The notes below the pieces were generated by a model, which made no database searches, was not told the DNA's origin, and worked only from the letters and a program-made list of their open reading frames with translations. From CAYXGZ01 sp964464755 (lineage in GTDB: Bacteria > Planctomycetota > MHYJ01 > JACPRB01), in contig CAYXGZ010000014.1 in the NCBI GenBank assembly GCA_964464755.1, forward strand, positions 1 to 64,000: 64,000 nucleotides of DNA. Direction: 5' to 3'. The position numbers were made by a program, and so were the translations under genes. This document shows positions 43,015-51,099 of this stretch, one piece after another. Numbering within the stretch: the first letter of the stretch is position 1; every line of letters starts with the position of its first letter.

Positions 43015-45687
43015 CTACTCTTCCCTCGACCCCGCCCGAAGCCGCTCCAGCAGGATCCGCGCCTTGTCCGCCATCTCGCCCTTCGGCGCGAGCTTCAGGA
43101 ACGCCTCGAAGTCCGCGATGGCCCAGGGCCGCTCCGCCGCCGCCCGCCCCTCGCGCTCCGCCAGCACCATCCGCGACGCCCCGCGCCAGTAGTGGTTGTC
43201 CGCGATCTTCGGGTCGGCCACGATCCCGTCCTCGGCCTTCGATCGGATCTCCCGCAGCAGGGGCAGGGCTTCCGCGGGATTCATCCGCGAGGCGGCCGAC
43301 ATCTTCCGCCGGCACCACTCCGCGCCGAACGTCGCCTTCGCGTTGCCCGTCGAGAGCCGGATCCCCGCCTCCAGGTCCCGCCACCCGGCCTCCGAGTCGC
43401 CCAGCTCGAAGTACACGTTCGCCCGGTCGCCGTGCACGATCCCCGCCGCCACGCCCAGCTCCATCGCCTTGTGGTAGTCCGCGAGCGCCCCCGGCAGGTC
43501 GCCGCTCGCCCGCCGCGCGGAGGCCCGCTGGTAATGCGCCAGCCCCGACCGCGGATCGAGCGCGATCGCCTGGTCGAAGGCCTTCGCCGACTCCTTCGGC
43601 CGGCCGAGGCGGTTGAGGTAGGCCCCGCGCTTGTGCCAGGTGCCCGCCTCCCGCGGGTCCGCCTTGTCCAGCGCCGCGAGCGCCTCCTCGAGGCGGTTCA
43701 TCTTGGCCAGCGTCGTGGCCCGCGTGATGAAGTACCGGGGATTCGGGTCGATGCGGATCGCCTCGTCGATGCACGCGAGCGAGGCCTCGAGCTTCCCCGC
43801 GCGGTACCACGCGCTCGAGGCGAAGTAGTTCGCGTGGAGGTCGGCGGGCTCCTCGTCGAGGTACTTCTTCAGCCGGCCCGCCGCGACCTCCGCGTCGCCC
43901 TGCAGGAGCGCGAGCAGCCCCTCGAGCAGCTCGAGGCGGGCGGGGGACACGCCGCCGCGCGCGCGGACCCGCGCCACGGCCTCCGCGTCGCCGGCCAGCA
44001 TCCGGTCCAGCTCGGCCCGAGACTCCGCCGTGCGCTCGAGGTAGGGCGAGGCGAGGCGGTCGATCTCCGAGAGGTGGTCGCAGAGCTGGAACCGGGTCCG
44101 CTCGAGGAGGATCCCCGGGTGGTTCGGGTCGATCGCCGCCGCCTCCTCGATCGCCTTCTCGGCGTCGCGGATCGAGTTGCCGCGCAGCAGGTGGCGCACC
44201 CGGAGGTGGTGCGCCTCGATCGACCGGGGGTACGCCGCGAGGCAGGCCCGGATCGCCGCGTCGCTCTCGCCGCGCTTGCGGGCGACCGCGGGGCTCGAGG
44301 CGGGCAGGTGCACGTAGTCGCTCAGCGCGGCCTGGGCCGCGGAGTGCAGGTCCCGGAAGCGCCGCTCGGAGTCGACCGTCTCCTCCGTCGCCTCCTTCCG
44401 CGCCTTGGCGACCATCCAGGGCACGGCCGCGGCGAGCAGGACGCAGGCCGCGACGGCGGGAATCAGCACCCGGTGCCGCCGGAGCACGGCCAGCGCGCGC
44501 TCCGCGGGCCCCGGGGGCCGGGCCAGCAGCGTCTGGCCGTCGAGGTAGCGCCGCACGTCGGAGGCGAACTCGGCAGCCGAGGCGTAGCGGTCCTCGGGGC
44601 GCTTGCGCATCGCCTTGCCGACCAGCGTCTGGATCTGCGTGTTGATCTCGGGCCGGAGCGAGCGCAGCGAGGGCGGGTCCTCGAAGAGGACCTTGTGGCC
44701 GATCTCCACGACGTCCGCCCCGGTGTAGGGCGGCTCGCCGGTCAGCAGCGACCAGAGCGTCGCGCCGAGCGAGTACACGTCGCTGCGCACCGAGACCTGG
44801 GCCCGGTCGCCGCGGATCTGCTCGGGCGGCGCGTAGATCGGCGTGCCGATCATCGTGCCGGACTTCGAGAGCCCGGGGCCGGCCTCGTCGGCGCGGGCGA
44901 GGCCGAAGTCGGAGAGGTAGGCCCGCTCCTGGCGGTCCACGAGGACGTTGCCCGGCTTGATGTCGCGGTGGAGGATGCCCGCCTTGTGCAGCTCCTGCGT
45001 CGCGAGCGCGACCTGGAGGATGACCTCGAGGGCGCGGCGGATCGGGAGCTTCGCGCCGTCGAGCGAGCCGCCCTCGACAAGGGCCATCGCGAGGTAGGGG
45101 CGGCCCTCGGACTCGCCGACCTCGTGGATCGGCACGAGGTTCGGGTGCAGGACCCGGCCCGCGAGCCGGGCCTCGCGGAGGAAGCGGGCCACGCCCGCGG
45201 AGGAGTCCGGGCGCAGGCGCTTCACGGCGACCCAGCGGCCGAGGTCCGGCTGCCAGGCCTTGTAGACGACGCCCATTCCGCCCCGGCCGATCTCCTCCAC
45301 GAGGATGAACTTGCCGAAGCGCCGCGAGGGGTCGTTGGCCAGGCGCTCGGCCTCGGCGGGCGTGTCCGCCGCGGAGCGGGCGATGAGGTCTCCGAGCTCG
45401 AGGTTGCGCTGCTGGGCGACGAGCTCGCCGGCCTGCGACGCCGTGAGGTGGCCGCGCTCGACGAGGAGGGCCGCGAGGTCGCGGTCCGAGACGCCGGTGT
45501 CGACGGCCTCGAGGCAGTCCGCGAGCTGGTCCTCGGTGATCCAGCCCCGGTCGAGGGCGAGGTCGGCGAGGGCCTCGAGACGGAACGACGGGATCCGCAG
45601 GCGCAGCGCGTCCAGCCCGGCCGGGTCCGCGCTAGCCCCCGAAGAGTTCCCGGAGTTCGTCGAAGAGTTCCGCTTCGTTCCGGACAT
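43015..45687 (-). CDS. Membrane Ser/Thr protein kinase with TPR sensor region
   Basis: 890 residues. Residues ~30-100 hold a helical module like that of the zinc-ribbon protein (LADLALDRGWITEDQLADCLE; LVERGHLTASQAGELV). The kinase domain (about 123-390) has GRGGMGVVYKA, VAVKRL, HRDIKPGNVL, DFGLA and APPEQIRG. One membrane helix (VLIPAVAACVLLAAAVPWMV) near 415 is followed by about 450 residues of TPR (for example RITRATTLAKMNRLEEAL, FDQAIALDPRSGLAHYQRAS). Its 5' end overlaps the 3' end of the ECF sigma gene by 56 nt, so the two are co-expressed and probably function together, as in planctomycete ECF-STK pairs. Confidence 0.87.
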   Translation of the reverse strand: MSGTKRNSSTNSGNSSGASADPAGLDALRLRIPSFRLEALADLALDRGWITEDQLADCLEAVDTGVSDRDLAALLVERGHLTASQAGELVAQQRNLELGDLIARSAADTPAEAERLANDPSRRFGKFILVEEIGRGGMGVVYKAWQPDLGRWVAVKRLRPDSSAGVARFLREARLAGRVLHPNLVPIHEVGESEGRPYLAMALVEGGSLDGAKLPIRRALEVILQVALATQELHKAGILHRDIKPGNVLVDRQERAYLSDFGLARADEAGPGLSKSGTMIGTPIYAPPEQIRGDRAQVSVRSDVYSLGATLWSLLTGEPPYTGADVVEIGHKVLFEDPPSLRSLRPEINTQIQTLVGKAMRKRPEDRYASAAEFASDVRRYLDGQTLLARPPGPAERALAVLRRHRVLIPAVAACVLLAAAVPWMVAKARKEATEETVDSERRFRDLHSAAQAALSDYVHLPASSPAVARKRGESDAAIRACLAAYPRSIEAHHLRVRHLLRGNSIRDAEKAIEEAAAIDPNHPGILLERTRFQLCDHLSEIDRLASPYLERTAESRAELDRMLAGDAEAVARVRARGGVSPARLELLEGLLALLQGDAEVAAGRLKKYLDEEPADLHANYFASSAWYRAGKLEASLACIDEAIRIDPNPRYFITRATTLAKMNRLEEALAALDKADPREAGTWHKRGAYLNRLGRPKESAKAFDQAIALDPRSGLAHYQRASARRASGDLPGALADYHKAMELGVAAGIVHGDRANVYFELGDSEAGWRDLEAGIRLSTGNAKATFGAEWCRRKMSAASRMNPAEALPLLREIRSKAEDGIVADPKIADNHYWRGASRMVLAEREGRAAAERPWAIADFEAFLKLAPKGEMADKARILLERLRAGSREE

Positions 45688-46366
45688 AAGTTCCGACCTT
45701 CTCCATCAGGATGGCCCGGAGCTTCCGCCGGCAGAACCGCAGGGCGTTCTGCACCTCGAGCGGGCCCAGGCCGTGCTCCGCTCCGAGTTCCGAGTACGAG
45801 GGCCGGGGCCCCGCGGGCGACAGCTCGAAGCGGCGGAAGATCTCCATCTCGCGCGCGCGGCCCTTCGCGGCCATCTCGGCGACGAGCGTCTCCACCGCCT
45901 CCTCGAGCAGCTGGATCGCCCAGGCCCGGTCCAGCGCGGTCCCCGGGTCCGAGCCCAGCGAGGGCGGCTCCGGCCCCGCGTCCTCCACGTTCCATGAGAG
46001 AATCTTCCGGTCTCCACCCCTCTTTTTCGCGCGGCCCCGCTTCCACTCGTCGAGCAGGAAGTGGTGGAGGGCCCCCTTGAGGTAGGCGCGGAAGCTCCCC
46101 TTCGCCGGATCCGCGGTGGAAATCACCTGCCCGTCCAGGATCCGCGAGAAGAACTCCTGCGTCAGGTCGGCCGCCTCCTCTTTCACGAGGCCCGAGTACG
46201 ACCGCACGGCCCAGTAGACCGGTTTCCAGTAGCGCTCGATGAGCCTCGCGAGGCGCTCCCGGTGTTTCTCGGGGTCAACATTTTGGAGCGCAATGACTTC
46301 CGACCACAGCGTCGAGGGGAACGCGGCGGCGGGGGAACTCGACGCGGCGGGAGGCGTGGGGGCCAT
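45632..46366 (-). CDS. ECF RNA polymerase sigma factor (planctomycetal ECF-STK type)
   Basis: 244 residues from ATG 46366. Region 2 shows ERYWKPVYWAVRSYSGL, EEAADLTQEFFSRIL and GSFRAYLKGALHHFLLDEWKRG. Region 4 shows IFRRFELSPAGPRPSYSELGAEHGLGPLEVQNALRFCRRKLRAIL, a helix-turn-helix of the GlobalDREG/ECF-sub type. It should redirect RNA polymerase; the activity signal probably comes from the kinase encoded immediately downstream. The frame is open 6 codons further, but TATACT lies 8 nt before ATG 46366. No anti-sigma gene was seen. Confidence 0.88.
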   Translation of the reverse strand: MAPTPPAASSSPAAAFPSTLWSEVIALQNVDPEKHRERLARLIERYWKPVYWAVRSYSGLVKEEAADLTQEFFSRILDGQVISTADPAKGSFRAYLKGALHHFLLDEWKRGRAKKRGGDRKILSWNVEDAGPEPPSLGSDPGTALDRAWAIQLLEEAVETLVAEMAAKGRAREMEIFRRFELSPAGPRPSYSELGAEHGLGPLEVQNALRFCRRKLRAILMEKVGTYVRNEAELFDELRELFGG

Positions 46367-46374
46367 CGGCGGGA

Positions 46375-46380
46375 AGTATA
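46375..46380 (-). promoter_or_regulatory. Leaderless-type -10 (TATACT) of the ECF sigma-kinase operon
   Basis: TATACT on the minus strand, 8 nt from ATG 46366; upstream lies an A-run (AAAAAAAA on the minus strand) that may act as an UP-like element. Confidence 0.6.
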
Positions 46381-46472
46381 GCACTTTCGATTTTTTTTGG
46401 CCGGGGCGGCGGGGAAGTTCTCAAGAGGGGTGTCCGGCGCTTGCCGGGTTGGAACCCTGGGTTGGAGGTTTC

Positions 46473-49400
46473 ATGATCTCGATCCGCTCCGTGGTGGTGG
46501 CGGCGGTCCTGTTCATCTCGGCGGCTCCGGCCGCGTCCGCGCAGGATTCGTGGTCCGTGAAGGCCGCGAGCCCGCGCATGCTGTCGAATCACGGCATGGC
46601 CGCGCTCGACGGCAAGGTCTACGCGTTCGCGGGCTTCGACCCCTACTCGTGGGTCGCGGCGTCCGTGACGCTCGAGTACGACCCGGTGACGAACGCCTGG
46701 ACGTCGAAGGCGTCCTCGCCGGCGCTCTACAACGTCGCGGCGGCCAGCTTCGGCGGCTCGATCTGGGTGACGGGCGGCATCTCGGACGAGGAGGGCCGCG
46801 ACGTCGCGACCACCTACCGCTACGACCCCTCGACGGACACCTGGACGCTGCGCGCGTCGATGTCCGGCGCCCGCTACTTCCATTCGCTCGTGGCCACGGC
46901 GACCCACCTCTACGCGGTCGCGGGCTCGCGCTACGACGTCGGCAACCTCTCCTCGTGCGAGAAGTACGATCCGGCGGCGGACGCCTGGACGACGGTCGCG
47001 CCGATGCCCACGGCGGCCACGGCCTGCTTCGCGGGCGTCGTGGCCGGCCGGATCTACGTCGCGGGCGGCTACACCGACTGGGGCCCGACGACGCAGACCC
47101 ACGAGTACGATCCCGCGGCCGACCGCTGGATGCGGAAGTCCGACATGCCCGTGTACGGCCGCTACGCCGGCGGCTCGGTCGCCCTCGGCGGCCGGCTCTG
47201 GTGCCTCGGCGGCGAGGACTGGTACACGTACTCCTCGATGACCTCGACCCTCGAGTACCGCCCCTGGACGGACTCGTGGACGGCGCGGGCCTCGATGCCC
47301 TACGGCAACGACTACGGCGCGGCCTGCGCGACGGGCGGCCGCCTCTACTCGCTCGGCCACCAGGCCTACGCGAGCTACGCCGACCAGCTCCAGGAGTACC
47401 TGCCTCCCTCGTTCGGCTCGGCCCCCGCGGCCCCGTCGGACCTGAAGCAGATCGACGCGGCCGGCAACGAGGTCGGCGCGGCGGGCTGGATGGCCGGGAC
47501 CGAGATCACGCTCGAGGCGACGGTCGAGGATCCGGACTCCGGCGAGCCGGTGCTGCTCGAGGTCGAGCTCCAGCCGGCGGGCGGGACCTTCCGGGGCCTC
47601 GCGACGCGGCAGGGCGGCCTCGCCGAGCCCGGCCGGCACGCGATCGTGCACGGCGGCCTCGACGGCCACGACTACCGGTGGCGCGCCCGCTGCGTGGACG
47701 TCAACGAGAACGCCAGCGCGTGGGTCGACTTCGGCTCGCCCACCGACGTGGACTTCCGCAACGACCAGGCCCCGCCCTCGGCGCCGGCCTGCGCGAGCCC
47801 CTACGACGGCGCGGACGCCCAGGTCCTCATGAGCGAGGGCGGCAGCGTGACCTTCGCCTGGACCGACGCGACGGACAACGCCGGCGTCGCCTCCTACGAG
47901 GTCCAGGTGACGATGGACGAGGGCTTCAACAACGTGCTGCGCACGGCGACGTCCGAGTCGACGAGCCTCGCGCTCTCGCTGGCCACCTCCCGCTACGCCT
48001 ACCGCTGGAGGGTCCGCGCGACGGACATCTCCGGCAATGTCGGGCCCTGGTCGGCCCCCGCGGCCTTCCGGGTCTACTTCGAGGACCGGAAGAACCACGG
48101 GGCGGGCGACGCCGTGAAGTTCTGCGGCTTCTCCGCCGGCTCCGGCCACGGCGGCCTCGCCCTCGGCCTCGTGCTCGCCGGCGTCCTCGCGCTGGCCTCC
48201 GGCCTGCGCCGCCGCCTGCCGGTGCTCGCGGCCCTGCTCGCGGCCGCGGCCCCCGCGTCGGCCCAGGACTCCTGGCAGTTCCGCACGGCGTGCCCGTACT
48301 ACGTCTCCGAGGCGGGCGCCGCGAACGTCGACGGCCGGATCTTCGTGTTCGGCGGCTACAGCTACAACTTCTACTCGGGCATGCACACCGAGACCTACGA
48401 GTACGTCCCCGCGACGAACTCCTGGACGTACCGGGCCTCGCTGCCCACGGGCATCGGGGACATGGCCACGGCCGTCGCCGGCGGCCAGGTCTACTGCATC
48501 GGCGGCTACACGGACTCGTCCTGGTACCGCGGCTACTACCAGTACGGCACGGTGCCCTGGTGCTTCCGCTACGACCCCTCGACGAACGCCTGGACGGAGA
48601 TCGCGGAGCTGCCGACCCCGCGCAGCCACCTCGCCGCGGGCGGCGTCGACGGCAAGGTCCTCGCCGTGGGCGGCTTCCAGTACGAGACCCAGCTCGCGAT
48701 GAACGACGTCGAGGAGTACGACCCCTCGACGAACTCCTGGACGCGCAAGTCGGACTACCCCGAGGACGCGATGCTCCAGTTCTACGGGGTCGTCGCGGGC
48801 CGGATGGTGGTCGCGGGAGGCTGGCTCAACGACTACTCGGCCTCGCCGAGGACCTGGATCTACGACGCGTCGGGCGACCGCTGGACCGCGGGCGCCGACC
48901 TGCCGATGGGGAACTGGGGCGGCGGCAGCGCGGTGCTCGGCAACCGGCTGTACTGCTTCGGCTCCGGCGTGGACGTCGCCTACGAGCAGCGGAACTACGA
49001 GTACAGCGTCCTGTCGAACCGCTGGAACCGGCGCGCGGACCTCGCGTCCCGCCTGACCTGGGCCCCGGCGGTCGGCGGCGCGACCCGGGCCTACGCCTTC
49101 GGCCACGCGACGGAGTACGGCCTCGCCACGCAGAACCAGGAGTACACGCCGCCCGACTTCGGCGTGGCCCCCGGGGCGCCCTCCGGCCCCGTCCAGCGCA
49201 CGCCCGCGGGGACGGAGATCGCGCCCGGCGCCTACATGGGCGGGGACGCGATCGAGTTCGCCGCGGTGATCTCCGATCCGGACAGCGCCGAGGTGGGCCT
49301 CGAGGTCGAGCTGCGCCGCAGCACGGAGGCCTTCACGGGCACCGCGACGAGCACGGGCGCGGCGGGTCCGACGGGCCTGCGCACGGTGTCGGTGACCGGC

Positions 49401-49946
49401 CTCCTGCCGGGCGACTACAAGTGGCGGGTCCGGGCGTACGACGACAAGGACAACGTGAGCGCGTGGATCGACTACGGCGGTCCCTCGGACTCGGACTTCC
49501 GCAACGAGCAGACCGGGCCGTCGCGCCCGACGCCCGTGACGCCCGCCGCGGGGGCCGCGCTGCAGAGCGGGGGCTCGGCCATCGGCTTCAGCTGGACCGC
49601 CGCGACCGACGACCAGGGCGTGGCGTCGTACCGGATCGAGATCTCCGACGACCCGGGCTTCGGGTCGCTCCTGCAGGCCGAGGAGACCGCCGGCCTGGCG
49701 ATCGACCTCGCGCTGCCCCCGTCGTGGATGACGTACTACTGGCGCGTGCGGGCGACCGACGGGGTGGGCAACGTCGGGCCCTGGAGCCTCGTCAAGTCGT
49801 TCTCGGTCGTGACCGCCGAGGCGGCGGGTTCCGAGGAGAACAAGGGCTGCCTGGGTTCCGCGACCGGCGCGGCGGGCCTGCCCCTGGCGTCCTCCGTCCT
49901 CGCGTCCGCCGTCCTGCTGGCCTTCGCCGGGAGGCGGCGCCGCTAG
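46473..49946 (+). CDS. Double Kelch-repeat surface protein (two fused copies)
   Basis: 1157 residues formed by two homologous halves. Each half has a signal peptide ending ASAQDSW, five to six Kelch propeller repeats (phrases such as LEYDPVTNAWTSKASS, YRYDPSTDTWTLRAS, EEYDPSTNSWTRKS), two fibronectin-like domains (YRWRARCVDVNENASAWVDF; YRWRVRATDISGNVGPWS) and a C-terminal Cys, hydrophobic helix, Arg cluster. The first tail (FCGFSAGSGH ... LALASGLRRR, near residue 578) runs without a stop into the second signal sequence (LPVLAALLAAAAPASAQDSW). The second tail is GCLGSATG ... FAGRRRR. GTG 48222 could start the second half separately. GGAGGT lies 4 nt before ATG 46473. Probably surface-displayed binding proteins. 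Confidence 0.82.
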   Translation: MISIRSVVVAAVLFISAAPAASAQDSWSVKAASPRMLSNHGMAALDGKVYAFAGFDPYSWVAASVTLEYDPVTNAWTSKASSPALYNVAAASFGGSIWVTGGISDEEGRDVATTYRYDPSTDTWTLRASMSGARYFHSLVATATHLYAVAGSRYDVGNLSSCEKYDPAADAWTTVAPMPTAATACFAGVVAGRIYVAGGYTDWGPTTQTHEYDPAADRWMRKSDMPVYGRYAGGSVALGGRLWCLGGEDWYTYSSMTSTLEYRPWTDSWTARASMPYGNDYGAACATGGRLYSLGHQAYASYADQLQEYLPPSFGSAPAAPSDLKQIDAAGNEVGAAGWMAGTEITLEATVEDPDSGEPVLLEVELQPAGGTFRGLATRQGGLAEPGRHAIVHGGLDGHDYRWRARCVDVNENASAWVDFGSPTDVDFRNDQAPPSAPACASPYDGADAQVLMSEGGSVTFAWTDATDNAGVASYEVQVTMDEGFNNVLRTATSESTSLALSLATSRYAYRWRVRATDISGNVGPWSAPAAFRVYFEDRKNHGAGDAVKFCGFSAGSGHGGLALGLVLAGVLALASGLRRRLPVLAALLAAAAPASAQDSWQFRTACPYYVSEAGAANVDGRIFVFGGYSYNFYSGMHTETYEYVPATNSWTYRASLPTGIGDMATAVAGGQVYCIGGYTDSSWYRGYYQYGTVPWCFRYDPSTNAWTEIAELPTPRSHLAAGGVDGKVLAVGGFQYETQLAMNDVEEYDPSTNSWTRKSDYPEDAMLQFYGVVAGRMVVAGGWLNDYSASPRTWIYDASGDRWTAGADLPMGNWGGGSAVLGNRLYCFGSGVDVAYEQRNYEYSVLSNRWNRRADLASRLTWAPAVGGATRAYAFGHATEYGLATQNQEYTPPDFGVAPGAPSGPVQRTPAGTEIAPGAYMGGDAIEFAAVISDPDSAEVGLEVELRRSTEAFTGTATSTGAAGPTGLRTVSVTGLLPGDYKWRVRAYDDKDNVSAWIDYGGPSDSDFRNEQTGPSRPTPVTPAAGAALQSGGSAIGFSWTAATDDQGVASYRIEISDDPGFGSLLQAEETAGLAIDLALPPSWMTYYWRVRATDGVGNVGPWSLVKSFSVVTAEAAGSEENKGCLGSATGAAGLPLASSVLASAVLLAFAGRRRR

Positions 49947-50131
49947 CTCTCATCGGCCAATCCAGCCCGGGCCGGCCATCGATCCCGGGTTCAGGCGAGC
50001 GTCGGGGCACCACCAACCACCACCCCCGGCGACGCCCGAACCCCTCCGATCGGGGGCCGGCTCGCGGCGTTTTCGGATACTCGCGCGGTCGGGGTTCCGG
50101 TACAGTAATTGAAGTACCCAGGAGGCAACGG
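49947..50131. promoter_or_regulatory. Intergenic region with selenoprotein promoter
   Basis: It holds TACAGT at 50101-50106 as a likely -10 and AGGAGG (50110-50116 region) 9-10 nt before ATG 50132, giving a short leadered transcript. No T-run terminator was seen for the Kelch gene. Confidence 0.4.
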
Positions 50132-50998
50132 ATGCGCAAGGCGACCGCGATGGCGGTCCTCACGCTCGCGGCGGCGATGGCCGCGGGGGCCCAGGACCGG
50201 AAGTTCGACAAGTCGTACCCCCAGGACGGGATCTGGTGGGCGACGTCGTGGGACGAGGCGGTGGCGGAGGCGCAGGCGCGCAACGCCCCGATCCACTTCA
50301 CGCTGCACAAGGACGGCTGAGGACCCTGCCAGTCGATGGAGTCATCGACTTATCCGGACAAGAAGCTGATCGAGCAGTCGCGCAACTGGGTCAACGTCAT
50401 CTGCCACTCGGGCACGGCCCACCAGGTGGACGCGATCGTCGGCGGCAAGCAGGTCACCGTCTGCAAGGCCTACTGGGGCATCCCCTGCTCGGTGCACGAC
50501 GACATGTACAAGAAGGCGAGCAGCAAGTACCCGGACATCACGGGCGTGCCCTGCACGGTCTTCGCCTCGCCGGACGGCAAGGAGATCGAGCGCAAGGCCG
50601 GCGGCATGAGCGGCAGCGAGCTGGCCAAGAAGATGGAGAAGATCCTCGCGGGCATCCCGGGGGAGAAGCTCTCCGCGGTCGAGTGGAAGTACGCGAAGCA
50701 GATCGTCGACCAGGGCGACGCCCACCTCGAGAAGGGCGAGTACCGCAAGGCGAACGAGGCCTACACGAAGGTCTCGAAGCTGCCGAAGAAGGCCCTCAAG
50801 GACCAGGGCGCCGCGGCGCTCGAGAAGCTGAACGCCAAGGGCCTGGAGCTGATCGAGGAGGCCAAGGGCAAGCTCGAGTCCGAGAAGGACGCGGCCCTCA
50901 AACTGCTGAAGAAGGTCGCCGACGAGTTCAAGCCGCTGGCGTGCTCCAAGGACGCCGCGGAGCTCATCAAGGCGAATCCGCCGAGCCCGGCGAAGTAG
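50132..50998 (+). CDS. Exported thioredoxin-like selenoprotein (UGPC motif)
   Basis: 288 residues with Sec63 from the in-frame UGA at 50318. Signal peptide (MRKATAMAVLTLAAAMAAGA), thioredoxin-like domain with IHFTLHKDG-U63-G-P-C66-QSMESS, and a cis-Pro region in DITGVPCTVFASPDG. It also has several extra Cys (CHSG, TVCKAYWGIPC). The C-terminal third is Lys/Glu-rich helical TPR-like. This resembles DUF255/thioredoxin_7-type domains (KPIxLxxxxxxCxxC). The CVVC protein at 1201 is its cysteine counterpart. Likely a periplasmic thiol/selenol oxidoreductase or peroxidase; substrate unknown. Followed by an intrinsic terminator. Confidence 0.9.
50318..50320 (+). other. Selenocysteine codon UGA (Sec63)
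   Basis: UGA at the first position of U-G-P-C in a thioredoxin fold; 225 further residues follow in frame, including the cis-Pro loop. Confidence 0.9.
50331..50350 (+). promoter_or_regulatory. bSECIS-like hairpin for Sec63
   Basis: A perfect 8-bp stem (AGTCGATG with CATCGACT) closes the tetraloop GAGU at 50339-50342. The loop begins 18 nt after the UGA, and its first base is G. Confidence 0.85.
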
Positions 50999-51023
50999 GC
51001 GGCGCCGTCCGACCGGTCATCCG

Positions 51024-51058
51024 CGCGGCGGGGGAGCGATCCCCCGCCGCGTCTTTTT
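51024..51058 (+). terminator. Intrinsic terminator after the UGPC selenoprotein gene
   Basis: An 11-12 bp G+C-rich perfect stem (51024-51035 with 51040-51051) with loop GCGA is followed by TCTTTTT. Confidence 0.9.
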
Positions 51059-51099
51059 CCGCCGGTAATGGATTTTCGCGCCGTCCTGTACGTTAACCC

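Noticed and set aside
46384..46400. Run of eight T as an intrinsic terminator
   Set aside because: No stem precedes it in either direction; it lies just upstream of the ECF sigma promoter.
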